The position numbers and the translations under genes are program-made. Source: Mesostigma viride (taxonomy: Eukaryota > Streptophyta > Mesostigmatophyceae > Mesostigmatales > Mesostigmataceae). Taken from it: a stretch of DNA of 64,000 bases. Of the stretch, positions 1 through 10,253 are shown piece after piece (the stretch's first letter is position 1; each line of letters begins with the position of its first letter). The stretch lies in contig RPFO01001283.1 in assembly GCA_009746045.1 (NCBI GenBank), forward strand, positions 18,501-82,500. Direction: 5' to 3'. Below the pieces are notes generated by a model. The model was not told where the DNA came from. It worked only from the letters and a program-made list of their open reading frames with translations, and did not search any database.

Positions 1-455
1 CGCTGTGCTGCTGTGGTGCTTTTGAGTAATTCTGCCTGCACTGTCCATGTCCCTGAATCTTCCCCTTCACCCTTTGCGTGGTTTTCTCGCCGTTACATCG
101 GCGGGTGTATGTGGGTAGTGACACTGCAGAGGCTCGTGCCTTCTGCGAGACTGCTGAGGAGTTGATGTATTTCCGTGCGGTTCTTCGGTGGTGTTTGAAG
201 TTTTGCCGTGTCATTCCACAGGTTGATACCACCATCTTCACGGATTCGCAGTCGCTGATTGACTTTTTGGCTGATCCTTATGCGCGCACGCGCAAGCTCG
301 ACTTCCTTCGTGCCAAAGAATATAGTGATGCTGTTTCGCTGTACCATGTTCGCGACAATGATAACATTTCAGATGCTTTGACCAAGCTGTATGCCAAGGC
401 TAGGCCTCAGTATGACAAGCTTAACATAGTCCGAGATTCCTCGGCGCGACGCTAG
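1..455 (+). pseudogene. Retrotransposon RNase H fragment (copia-like)
   Basis: The reading frame at 78-455 encodes residues typical of the RNase H end of a retroelement polyprotein. AEARAF resembles the conserved alanine-glutamate-alanine part of Ty1/copia RNase H, FTDSQSLIDFL matches the acidic DNQSA-type motif, and NISDALTKLYAK matches the terminal 'ADxxTK' motif. The frame upstream of 78 is closed by a TAA at 27, but frame 1 (bases 1-100) continues similar-looking protein ending in WFSRR. One frameshift near 100-105 would therefore join the two. The element is cut by the window start and no LTR is visible, so class (copia rather than another order) is inferred. It is most likely a dead remnant. 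Confidence 0.5.
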
Positions 456-2336
456 ATGCCGTTCACAAGATTCCGTCGCAGCAAAGATGCTGACGGCGCG
501 GCGTCCACACTAGGATTTAGGGTACTGAGTAGAACTACACAGTACAACTCCCACGGCCAGCGACCGCACGGCCCTGCGCCCCAACCCTGCCTGACAATGA
601 CGACCGCGTTACTACCACATCTGACCGCTTAACCTCCCGATGCTGCCAGCTCACCTCCCAGCCAAGGGGGGGGTTCCCCCCCCCTCCCACCCCCCCCTCC
701 CACAACCAAGACCAGACCCCCTGTCTCCCAAGTCGCTCCGGGTCACATTACGTTGCCACAATTGTGACTCTTCCATCTACCTTTTCCCACAATACAATCC
801 ACCAATGTCACAGCCTAGCTACGACGTTTCGTGTGTCCCGTCCCTGTCCACCCAAGTGCTGCACAACCGACCACCTACGGACTGTACATTTTCACAGCCA
901 CACCACCACGAATGCACAACACGCCACAGCCCCCCCCCCACACACACTGACACCCCAGGTGCCCATGCACCCCGCCCCACTCGGGCATGCAGGTGACAGA
1001 ACGGCCACGAACCCGACTACGCCGACTCACGTGGGCGGCCCCGCCCCCAGTTAAGTGCCCCGCAGCAGCAGTGTCCATGTGGGAAGCTAGCGATGGTACC
1101 GCATGGTGAGCTGGGGGTTTATCAACACCTGATAGCACGCGCTAGCTGCAGCTAGGAAGCATAGATAAGACCTGTGCCAGTGACAAAGGAGTACCCCTCA
1201 GCTAGATGCCTTGCCCACGTGCTACCGTTGTCTGTCCACCTGCCGCCCCATATAAGTGTGCCCCACATCCATGCCACCCATCACCAAGCCGTGCGTCGCA
1301 TATGCCTCACGCATACAGCAACATTGCAACTCCATCCTACACCACTAATTGAACAAGGGATTGTATTGCTGTAAACAGCGGTACGGCCCAAGAGTACGAT
1401 GCCCGCAGATCCTAGGACATGTCTGCTAGTCCTCGTGCCGCTCTAGACGGGCCCACAACATGTTGGCGTAAACACACCCCACCCTGCTAACTCCCCCCCC
1501 CCCCCCCCCGTCGCGGGCTCCCTCCTTCAGGACATCCACCCACATCTACGTGACGGACACCCCCATGCTATCCATAACGGCCCACCTGACCACGGACCCC
1601 CGCCCCACCACGCCGCCCCACGCCACCCGCCCTCCCAGCACATCACACGCCTCCAATTACCAAACCCTACGTTGATTGTCTAATCACCAAGAAAATGTCC
1701 TCAAATGAGGACATTTTTAAGCATGGATACCATTTGTAATAACTAACACATGTCAACAAATCCATGGGTACGGTATGGAACCATGTTCATTTATGATAGG
1801 TTCAAGAGTTGCAATGCTTAACATCGATCCATGAATATATGCTCATTGTATAATTGTTTACGATTTATGAATGCAGGGGGGTCGCTACGCGAGTGACCAA
1901 ATAGCACTCAAGTCAACAATATGCCAAGAAAGAAGGCATGGCCAGGTCATGGCTGGTCCTGAAAATGCACCCAGGGTGCCCACAACATGTCTATGTTACA
2001 CCCTCGCAGTCCTAGACCCTGCAGCCTGCCAGGGGGGGGCACAAAATGTAACCGGCAGCCAGGGACCATGGTGCAGGTCAAACAGCAGGTGTAAAGCTAG
2101 CTCAGTCCAAAGAGTGAAATATGAAGCAAATACTTGCCAAGGTTAGGTCCATGATCGTTAGTAGAGGCTCGGCTGCCACCACGGTGCTAAACCATGATGA
2201 TGAGCCCTTACATTATATATGAAACATATACTGCAAAGAGGCACAAGTTGTAACACAAGCACAATGTAAACATGACAAGCTCAAGTTTCCAAGCCAGTCT
2301 TGATCACTTGTACATGAGTTGAAGCATTAGAAACAT
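456..2336. other. Non-coding, C-rich then AT-rich spacer
   Basis: No convincing gene. 600-1670 is C-rich and full of short degenerate repeats (C-runs at 667-690 and 1491-1510). The composition switches at about 1680 to AT-rich sequence. A 12-bp-arm inverted repeat (AAAATGTCCTCA, 2-nt spacer, complement) sits at 1692-1717 on the switch. A related 9-bp-arm version lies at 4571-4590. Confidence 0.5.
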
Positions 2337-2358
2337 ATGGGCAACATACCAGCAAGCC

Positions 2359-2637
2359 TTGAAAAACTTCTCAGCAACAAGGCAGTATATATGTGTGGTG
2401 CCCTTTGTCCTGGAGGAGTTTGGGGCCATGGGGCCCCTGACCTCCGCCTTCTTCAAGGAGTGTTGCCGGCTCCGGGAGGACCGGCTGGACCTGGAGGGCC
2501 AGCGGGCCCCATGGTCGGCGCGGACCTGGACGTCATATTGGCGTCAGCGCTTGTCGGTGGCGCTGACTCGGGCCATGGCTGACATCATGCTCCGCCGTAC
2601 GCGGGCTGATTTTGCGGTGCAGCAGGGCTATTAGGTT
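2359..2637 (+). pseudogene. Possible LINE polyprotein C-terminus remnant
   Basis: A short open frame ends at the TAG at about 2634. From about residue 13 it reads VPFVLEEFGAMGPLTSAFF, then WSARTWTSYWRQRLSVALTR. I associate this layout (hydrophobic 'VPFxxExFGAxG', then W-S-A-R-x-W and a QRLSVAL helix) with C-terminal ends of algal non-LTR retroelement polyproteins, but that is from memory and unverified. No upstream catalytic region is present, and AT-rich sequence follows directly, as after a 3' end. It could also be an unrelated gene fragment. Confidence 0.3.
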
Positions 2638-4618
2638 CGGCTCCCGTTAGGCGTTTCCATTGGTCTTATCGTAGTATAGAGCTTTGACATGGCTCTGTAT
2701 ATAGGTTTATAGCTGGGCGTTTGCTTTGGTTTGAGTGATTTCACTCTGCTGTAAGTAATTATAATTTTTTAATATATGTGTCGAATCAAACTACCACATC
2801 GCAATTAAGCACATCGACTTCTACTTGCTGCTGTTTTGATAACGCAAGGCCGTTTACCTTTTCAGTGACGCATTGGGAAAAAAAAGGACTGCCCAGCAAA
2901 CTTCCGTTATTCCCCGTGTCAAATATCTAGCGATGTTTCTCTACTTTTGTCACGCATTATGTTATCACGCATTATATGCGGGGAAAATTGACGCCGTCAG
3001 CTAGGTGTTTATTTACACGACTTGTTGTTGGGTTTGCATCCCTATTGATTGCACCCACAGGTCGTTGACTAACTTGATATCATGTACAATGTTTGAGTGT
3101 ACTAAAATCCGAATGATGTTGCTCGGAATACAGCAAGCGTTACCTGTCAGCACCGTTACAGGTGCCGTAATTTACATCGGCTCTCTCCGGATCAGATCAG
3201 GTCCGCAGTTTGTGGTGCCGCCCTGGAGGCGATAGGACTTTGAGCCTATCAGACCACACACACAATGTACCATGATGTGGACAATAGATTACAGGCTGCA
3301 AAGTCGTTATTATCTAGTGTTCTTTCCGTGGTTGTAGAGACACTAAGCTGCAGTGCCGTCAGATGTAAATCAACGGTGCATAATGCATTAGCCGCCACTA
3401 CTTTGTGTGCCTAGAGTTGTTTGCTTGCTAGCCGTGTGTGGCCCCGACCCAGTGTTGGTCGTGTGACCCTGCCCAGTGTTGGCATTGTCATTTGCCCTGG
3501 CCCAGTGTTGGCTATGGTAGACTGCGCCCAGTGTTGGCCGCACCGTGTTTTCCACTCTCAGTAAACGTATTTTAATGTACAAGAAGTCTTTTCCATACAC
3601 TTGTGCAATATCTGGGTCATAACAGGCAAAAGATCTTTCCTCCGAGCCCCGGTTTCTGACACCCCGGACATAAGCGTAATCAAAACCACGAAGTTGGGCA
3701 TTGAAAGCAACCGGAATTGTCACGTCTGCGGGAGTTACAGGTTACAATGCGCTTAACACGCTTACTTAGAACGATGCGGTTGAGAAGGACAGTCGGAACC
3801 TTGTTCTTGACGTGCGCCCAGGCCGCCAGCTGCGCGGGCCAGCTCAAGAAATATATATTAAAGGACGGTGACGCGTGGGAAGCACCCAGCCTTGCGGCAA
3901 AAGAAAAATATGGCTTGCGCTCGCCCTGGTTTTCGCCAGGCGCGACTGCGACATCACGACGAAAAAATAGAGACTCTTTGACGCATGCAACTGGCCAGGT
4001 CCCTCTTTTTCCCATGTCGCCCATAAGCCCAGAAGCGTACCATAACCGCCCATACTCGCGATATCAATCCGCAGCGCCTGGGCGGAAAAATAAATTGTAA
4101 AACCGAACTGCGAACTGACCTAATATGCGATCTACGTAGCTCTCAGATTTTCTTCAACAATGCCAAAATCTGTTCATGAACAAAATTTTCGACATATACA
4201 AAGCACATGCACTTGAAGAATAGCATATTCGAAATCACTAGATGACTATCTAAAATGCTGTCTTCGTCCGGGGCAAAATAATGCCGGCTATAACATTCAG
4301 GCAAGCCTCGGAACTGGCACGACCCCATAGCTAGCCGCCACTCGACAAAACACTCGACTGCATTGCGATGTTCTTGCTGTTGTAGGTACATTTCGTCGCC
4401 TCATATTTTCCAGGTACGGTCGACCCCTGTCGACCCCAGGGCGGGGGCTTGGCGCGCTCAGTACCCGGCCTATCCCAGTTTCGCGCCAAAACCCACCAAG
4501 TGACCCTAGGACCAAATTTGGCGCCAAAACCGCGCCCCTGACCCCCCCCGTCTCAAACGAGGACTACAGTATGTCCTCAAATGAGGACATTTGGTTTTTG
4601 GACATGAACTAACCCCAT
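2638..4618. other. Non-coding spacer with short repeats and paired E2F-like palindromes
   Basis: No gene recognised. Open frames on both strands between 3388 and 4100 (up to 127 codons) match no family known to me. The core CCCAGTGTTGG recurs four times at roughly 26-28-bp steps between 3448 and 3537. Two E2F-type palindromes lie 38 bp apart, at 4479-4490 (TTTCGCGCCAAA) and 4517-4528 (TTTGGCGCCAAA). Confidence 0.4.
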
Positions 4619-4623
4619 GCACC

Positions 4624-5196
4624 TGTTACGTCGCGTAACAATTCGTTGTAGTTACGGACGTAAATTAGGTCTTTTGCCTCAGTTGTCCCTAGGTTTACGT
4701 TTAGGCTCCTACCGGGACATTATTGTCTTCGTAACAGTACTGTGGTACATTGGGTGCCGTTGGGCGCCGCGCCGCGTACTTTACTAGTGGTCCTGATCCT
4801 TTGGTAGAATGTAGTGGACCAGCGTGCATCAGTAGATGTAGTGGACCAGCGTGCATCTGTAGGCGAGGGCCATGTCGGCCCGAGCGTGTTGGACCGTTGG
4901 TGACCATTTATGCGTGTTCTACCCCTTGTGTGTGCACTCGGCGTGTGTTAAATGAATTAACACATATAGGCTTGGGTCACGGCAGTGTAGTTGTGTTTCC
5001 TTCCTCTTTTCCTGGAGTAAACGGGTTTTGGTAAATGGTTGTATGGCGTATTATAGTAACACTTACGTTAATGCATTGAGATCAGCTCCGTCACGTTCGT
5101 CTTTCGCCAGAGGTTTGAGTAGAGGAGGCCTGACCAGTATAGGTAGTATCAGGCCCATTAGAGGTAGAGGCGGAGGTAGATACCCGCGGCGTAACA
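4624..5196 (+). repeat. 5' LTR of gypsy element 1
   Basis: 573 bp, TG...CA termini with imperfect 9-bp inverted ends (TGTTACGTC / GGCGTAACA). It contains an internal duplicated 20-nt motif (GTAGTGGACCAGCGTGCATC at about 4811 and 4838). It is preceded by TSD GCACC. Confidence 0.95.
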
Positions 5197-5345
5197 ATGG
5201 TTCCGGAGGAACTTCAGTAGGTAGAGAACAAGACGACGATCCCTTGCCACATACGCCTTTTCAAGACCCCTTCCGCGTCCAGGAATACGAAGCCGACACG
5301 TCCTTGATAGGTAATGGGCGGGTCGCCTTCAAGCTAGGAGAGTAG
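5028..5345 (+). CDS. Small RG-rich ORF crossing the LTR boundary (doubtful)
   Basis: A 105-codon frame starts inside the 5' LTR and runs through the primer-binding region into the leader. Residues about 35-56 are rich in Arg and Gly (SIRPIRGRGGGRYPRR), like an RGG RNA-binding motif. The 3' LTR copy of the frame leaves the element and stops soon after. I recognise no family. It may be chance openness of the leader. It would only be translated if transcription starts upstream of 5028 in the LTR. Confidence 0.2.
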   Translation: MVNGCMAYYSNTYVNALRSAPSRSSFARGLSRGGLTSIGSIRPIRGRGGGRYPRRNNGSGGTSVGREQDDDPLPHTPFQDPFRVQEYEADTSLIGNGRVAFKLGE

Positions 5346-5699
5346 TGCTGCCCGTTTCGGGACACGCTCTACCTGGATGCTAGACCTGCTCGCAGCGGAT
5401 AAACCCTTTCGTAGTTAGCCTGTCCTTCGCCTTGTTTTCCTGCTTACGGTTGTTTCCTGTCATAGATAGGGAAGTATTACTGTCCGGAGACGATTAGCGT
5501 CGCAGTACCTACACCTTTTCCTTCGTGTTGCTGCTCATTAGACGGCCGCACTCGCAGAAATTCACTGGGTCGCTGACTTTAGGACTACGAGCGCTGGACC
5601 GTTTTCGCCCTCGTCATTTCGGTGATCCAGATACCCAGCTAAGTCGACTCCTACCCCTTCCACTCCTATCGTGACTACTCAAGAACAAGGTGCGTTACC
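5197..5699 (+). promoter_or_regulatory. Primer-binding region and leader of gypsy element 1
   Basis: One base after the LTR lies TGGTTCCGGAGG (5198-5209). This begins with the TGG expected of a tRNA-primer binding site (complement of the CCA end), but I cannot name the tRNA. The remaining roughly 490 bp is an untranslated leader with no recognised gene, up to the ATG at 5700. Confidence 0.5.
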
Positions 5700-6092
5700 A
5701 TGAGCCAGCGGCGATCTTTTACTGCTCCTTCCCATTCATCTAGTGATAATAGCTTAGCTAAATATTACGTAGTTATTACCCCTCAATGGTCAGCCATTTT
5801 CCTCTCTTGGTCAGATGCTAGGAAGATAGTGCAAAACCGTACATATAATGTAATTAGGTATAAGAAATTTGTTACCTTCGAGGAAGCTCAACAATTCCTT
5901 ATAGACCATAGTGTATCAGATCTAGGCCTACACGTACGTTCTACTCCTCATGGTCGCCCTCCTGTAGAAGCTCTAGATTTTGCTACCCCTCCTTCGTCTC
6001 CCCCTAAGAGGGCTGCATCCTCATCTAGCTTAGATACTCCTCTCACCTTAGAATTCGGTTCCCTATCCATTACTGTTGTTAAAAAGGATTGA
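5700..6092 (+). CDS. Viroplasmin / RNase H1 N-terminal-like protein encoded before gag
   Basis: An intact 130-codon ORF with a good start context (ACCATGA). Residues about 21-70 read YYVVITPQWSAIFLSWSD, then a basic-aromatic stretch ending RYKKFVTFEEAQQFL. This is the signature of the caulimovirus viroplasmin / eukaryotic RNase H1 N-terminal hybrid-binding fold: K/L-YYVV, a 'GIYxSWxE' turn, and 'YKKFxTxEEAxxFL'. In RNase H1 this domain grips RNA:DNA hybrids, so a role in handling the reverse-transcription intermediate or boosting RNase H is plausible. The C-terminal 55 residues are Ser/Pro-rich and look disordered. It is a free-standing ORF 120 bp upstream of gag, which is unusual for Ty3/gypsy. 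Family call from motif memory; function inferred. Confidence 0.65.
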   Translation: MSQRRSFTAPSHSSSDNSLAKYYVVITPQWSAIFLSWSDARKIVQNRTYNVIRYKKFVTFEEAQQFLIDHSVSDLGLHVRSTPHGRPPVEALDFATPPSSPPKRAASSSSLDTPLTLEFGSLSITVVKKD

Positions 6093-6214
6093 TTTAAATT
6101 GTTTCCTTCTTTTAAGCCATTAAAAGCTTTTTCTTTTCTTTCCTTGCCTTAAATTAGGCCTTGTCCTTTATCCTTGTTGCTTTCAGTTAGATTTCTATCA
6201 TTTACTTAATAAAA

Positions 6215-7944
6215 ATGGATCCAGTGGGTGGTAACATGTCGCCTATACCTACCAATACTCCTACTATGAATAATATAATAATAATAATAATAACAACCAT
6301 AACAACAATCGTGGTAACCGACGGGACTCACTTGAAACGGTGCACCATCTCACTCCTCAAGGTAATCTTCGTACCTCACCTCCTTCTCCTGTTGCTGGTG
6401 GTCGCCGTCGTCCCTCACTTACCCCTCCTACCTATGAACAACGTATGCAAGTCAGATTTAGTGATGACCCTTCCCTTACCCTGAACCAGGCCCCTGCCCC
6501 TCCTGCAACCTTGGCTCAACCCCCAGCAGGTCCTCACTAACTAACAATGTTTAGGCCTCCTTCCCACCCTGTGCCTTCCATGCCTGCTTTAACACGGGTC
6601 GTGCCTCTGCCCCTGTCGGCCCTTCTGGGCGCCCTAGTGCAGTTCCCTTTTACCCACCTGCTTCCTGGTCCTACCCTGAGACGGCCTATGAGGCAGCCCA
6701 GGTCCCTACCCGTGTGGCTGATTTAGAAGTTAATAGTGATTTCAGCACCATGCCCCTAGATGATAGAAATTATGATCATTTTGCCTATTCCTCTCTTCGT
6801 GAGCAATATACTGTCCCCTTCTCTTATGGGCACCAGCCTGAAACGGTGGCCCCTTCTAGACCCCTACCCAAGACTTTTCCTCTTCCTTCCTTCTATCCCG
6901 CTTATGTAGCAGTGGAAGATAGTGGCCCTATGGGAAAAACTGACTCTTCTAATCCCCCTAAGCCCCTGCTCTTCCCCTCTTTGCTAACCTTCCCAAGCTG
7001 GATGTCAAGTCTACCCCTCAACAGTTTTTCACCTTTATTATGTTGCTTACCCAGAACACAGAGTCGTGGCAGAATCATAATAGATGGCGTCTCTCTGATG
7101 CTGTATTAGTTCCTCACTATCTTACAACCTGCATTACTCCTGAGCTTGCTAACCTCATTCAGTGTGAGTCTTTGGCCTCTCATGCCTACCCTAACTCTGT
7201 AGCAGAATTGTTTAAGCGTTTAGAGAACCATTTAGTCCCTCCTGATTCAGATTGGCAGGATAGATTAGCCTTTGGTACCTTGCAGCAGGGTACTAAATCA
7301 TTTAAGGAGTATATGAAAGAGTTTGATGCTCAGATGGTACGAATTAGGGATTTGTCGGGTGCAGAAGTACGTGCTCGCTTCCTCCAAGGCCTCAGTAGAC
7401 CCTTATTACGTGAAGTCAAGCGCCAGTTCTCTGCCTACCGTTTTACTGATCTGCCCCTCAAGCATGTGCGCCAGCATCTCTTGCGTGTAGCAGATTTCTT
7501 CACCACCCCTTCTCTTCCTACCCGTTCCCGTATTAATAATATTATCCTTACCCCTGAGGAGGAGAACTCCTATGTAGAAGAATTAGATATCTGTGTTACT
7601 GACCTTTCAGCCCTTGATGTCTCTCATATCACATGCTATCATTGTAAGGAAGTAGGTCATCTTAAACGTGAGTGCCCCAAGTTCCTTTCGGGTGCTCCCC
7701 CTCATCCCGACGCTCGCCCTCCTCGTACCCCTCAGCGTGCTCCTATTCGTCCTACTTCAGGACGCATTCCCTCAGCTACCCCTAGTAGGCTGAATGCTGT
7801 GCAGACAGGACCCCAGGGTTCCCCTATGATAATCAGGCTCCCGCACCCTCTTCGCTCCCTCGTGACCCTCCAGCAGTGGCTTTTTCGCCAGGGTCTTCTT
7901 CGGGGTTAGTTCCTATGGATTTGGGGGGGGAGGGGGAACAGTAG
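6215..7944 (+). CDS. gag: Gag (capsid/nucleocapsid), broken by frameshifts
   Basis: Gag of gypsy element 1 is spread over three frames. It starts at ATG 6215, enters an AAT-repeat (6267-6297) where the frame slips into an Asn-rich stretch, and continues P/S-rich. From about 6950 it reads NLPKLDVKSTPQQFF, followed by a capsid-like helical region (WRLSDAVLVPHYLTTCITP, LQQGTKSFKEYMKEFDAQM, FLQGL). A CCHC zinc knuckle, CYHCKEVGHLKREC, is encoded at about 7632-7675. Two breaks (C-runs 6963-6966 and 7821-7824) are each explained by one missing base. After the second, the intended frame stops at 7942-7944 within a G-rich purine tract. Gag assembles the virus-like particle and binds genomic RNA through the knuckle. 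Confidence 0.75.
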
Positions 7945-8056
7945 GCCTGTCAGCCGGGGGTAACCTGGACAGGTCCTTAGATAGTACCCCAGATAAAATT
8001 TTTGCCTGCCTGTTTTTATAACCTCTGTAGGAGCTGAATCTTCCCTACCACTACGT

Positions 8057-8953
8057 GTGCGTCCTCTTATGTTCTTGAATGGTGGTTTAACCGTCCCTCA
8101 CACTGTTGTAGACCCTTTCTTGCATGCTGATGAACTCTTGAATGTCTCTGTGTTGGTAGATAGCGGTGCGGCTAGCTCCTTTGTGAGCGAGGCCCTAGTT
8201 AGGCGTTTAGGACTAGTCCCTACCCCTCACACCAAACCCGTCACTGTTCATTATGCTGATGGTCGCACCAGTCATTCCCCGGGTACGGTGTCCCTTCCCA
8301 TGGTTATACAAGGACGTACTGTCAACCTGACGGCCACTATAGGCCCTATCACTACCGCTGATGTATTACTAGGATTAGATTGGCACCAGGATAATAAGAT
8401 TACTATTAATTATGATACCATGGTCATTTGGTTTCCAGATAGCTCTTACTGGGTACCGGAACGTCATTATAGATTGGAAAATTTATCCTTGGTAGATATT
8501 ACTCCTCCTACACCTGTTGATCCTCCTGTAAGACCTATACCTGAAGTATTAATGTCCAATGATGAGTTGCGTTCTGAACTAAAGGAATATGGATATTTAT
8601 TATGTATGTTCCTTCAGTTAGAAGTACAGGAGATACCTATCACTAATAATAGTGTGGATATAGATATAAACACAGTGGATACAATAGGAGTGGGATTTAC
8701 TGAAAATGAAATAGTAAGATACATGGCTGTGATAGATTCCTCAAAAGTTTTTGAAGAAAAGACTCCTTCTTATCCTCCTCCTCGTTCTGTTTTACACCGT
8801 GTAGTTATCAAGGACGGTGCAGTTCCTACGCACTCTCCGATGTATAGAATGGGCCCTACCGAGTTAAAGGAACTAAAACAGATTTTAGTGTCATTATTAG
8901 AAGCAGGATTGATAGAGCCTAGTAACTCCCCTACTCAGCTGGTGTCCTGTTAG
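8057..8953 (+). CDS. pol: Pol part 1: retropepsin protease and start of reverse transcriptase
   Basis: An aspartic protease with active-site triplet D-S-G in VLVDSGAASSFVSEAL (about residues 32-47) and the second conserved block VLLGLDW. It is followed after about 120 residues by the N-terminal RT segment HRVVIKDGAVPTHSPMYRM ... LLEAGLIEPSNSP. The frame reaches a TAG at 8951-8953 only because of a one-base deficit in the C-run 8928-8931; the RT continues in the next frame from 8932. The first codon shown is GTG, not a true start: protease is expected to be made as part of the Gag-Pol precursor. Upstream sequence (8010-8056) continues the same frame. The protease cleaves the polyprotein during particle maturation. 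Confidence 0.85.
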   Translation: MRPLMFLNGGLTVPHTVVDPFLHADELLNVSVLVDSGAASSFVSEALVRRLGLVPTPHTKPVTVHYADGRTSHSPGTVSLPMVIQGRTVNLTATIGPITTADVLLGLDWHQDNKITINYDTMVIWFPDSSYWVPERHYRLENLSLVDITPPTPVDPPVRPIPEVLMSNDELRSELKEYGYLLCMFLQLEVQEIPITNNSVDIDINTVDTIGVGFTENEIVRYMAVIDSSKVFEEKTPSYPPPRSVLHRVVIKDGAVPTHSPMYRMGPTELKELKQILVSLLEAGLIEPSNSPTQLVSC

Positions 8954-10242
8954 TTCCTAAGCCAAATGGCAAGTTTCGCCTAGTTACTGATTATAGGAAG
9001 TTGAATGATATTACTGTGAAGTCTAAATACCCTCTACCTCGTATTGATGATATATTTAATAAGGTTAAAGGTTCCACTTGTTTCACAGTACTGGATTGTG
9101 CGGATGGTTTTTGGCAGTTGCGGATAGCTCCTGAGGATTGCCATAAAACCGCCTTTGCTACCCCTTTTGGTCATTACCAGTTTAGAGTAGCGGCTATGGG
9201 ACTCTGTAACTCGCCTGCCTCTTTTCAAATGTTAATGAATGAAGTGCTTAGACCTGTTATGGGAAATTCTCACCTTCCTCAGGTGTCCTCTGATCTAAAG
9301 GATCCTTCCTTCTCCTCTGTTTCTTTATCTGAGCATGACCGTTCTTGTGCTCAAGCTTACTTAGATGATATTCTTATTTACTCTCCTGATTTTGAAACGC
9401 ACCTACGTGATTTAAAGAAAGTATTAGAAATAATGGCTGAAAATTCTTTGTGGGCGCGCCGTGCTAAAGTTCGTTCGGGTAGGAGTGTCCCATTTTTAGG
9501 GCACGTTCTGTCAGATGCCGGGGTCGCTACCGACCCGGATAAAACTAAGTCAATTCAGGAATGGCCTACTCCTACCGACGTTAAAGGTGTACGTAGTTTC
9601 CTAGGAATTGCTTCTTACTATAGGCGTTTTATCCCGCGTTTCGCAACTATAGCAGCCCCTATTAATCATTTATTAAAGAAGGATATCCCCTTTGTTTGGA
9701 GTAGTGAATGTCAGTCGGCTTTTCAGTGCCTAAAATCCCTACTCCTTTCCCCTCCTGTACTCATCCTACCGGATACTACTAAACCCTTTGTTGTGGCTAC
9801 AGATGCTAGTAAAGTAGCTATAGGTGGTGTCCTTCTCCAGGATCAGGGTCAGGGCTTACAGCCAATTGAGTATATCTCTAGGACAATGCTCCCTGCGGAG
9901 CGTAACTATCCCGTACACCAGCAGGAACTCTTAGCTGTGGTGTATTGTTGCCACGCGTGGCAGCACTTCCTTAAAGGTGCTCAATTTGATGTCTGCCTGA
10001 ATGAACCCTGTGAGCTAGATCCTTATAGGTTAGTTATCCAAACGGATCATCGTCCCCTTACCCATCTTCTCTCCCAACCCAACCTTACCCCTCGGCAAGC
10101 GCGCTGGATGGAATTTTTAGCACAGTTTTCCCCTTTTAAACTTCAGTATGTCAAGGGTGTAGATAACATAGTACCAGATGCACTCTCTCGTCGTGCAGAC
10201 TATTCCTTTTCGAGGACCTTGATGTTCTCAATACTACTCTAG
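8932..10242 (+). CDS. pol: Pol part 2: reverse transcriptase and RNase H
   Basis: Reads PYSAGVLLVPKPNGKFRLVTDY, then KYPLPRIDDIF, FTVLDCADGFWQLRI (first catalytic Asp), AMGLCNSPASFQMLMNEV, and the polymerase motif YLDDILIYS. The thumb/connection region has FLGHVLSDAGVATDPDK and FLGIASYYRRFIPRFA. RNase H has VVATDASKVAIGGVL, the HQQELLAVV glutamate and QTDHRPLTHLL, ending in VPDALSRRADY. An extra block of about 25 residues (PQVSSDLKDPSF to SCAQA) separates the 'LMNEVLRPVMG' helix from YLDD. The decayed second element has a corresponding block, so it is a family trait. The frame is lost at a T-run (10207-10210); one more T would carry it into the integrase frame. Copies genomic RNA into DNA. 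Confidence 0.95.
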   Translation, partial: YSAGVLLVPKPNGKFRLVTDYRKLNDITVKSKYPLPRIDDIFNKVKGSTCFTVLDCADGFWQLRIAPEDCHKTAFATPFGHYQFRVAAMGLCNSPASFQMLMNEVLRPVMGNSHLPQVSSDLKDPSFSSVSLSEHDRSCAQAYLDDILIYSPDFETHLRDLKKVLEIMAENSLWARRAKVRSGRSVPFLGHVLSDAGVATDPDKTKSIQEWPTPTDVKGVRSFLGIASYYRRFIPRFATIAAPINHLLKKDIPFVWSSECQSAFQCLKSLLLSPPVLILPDTTKPFVVATDASKVAIGGVLLQDQGQGLQPIEYISRTMLPAERNYPVHQQELLAVVYCCHAWQHFLKGAQFDVCLNEPCELDPYRLVIQTDHRPLTHLLSQPNLTPRQARWMEFLAQFSPFKLQYVKGVDNIVPDALSRRADYSFSRTLMFSILL

Positions 10243-10253
10243 TTCCTACTACT

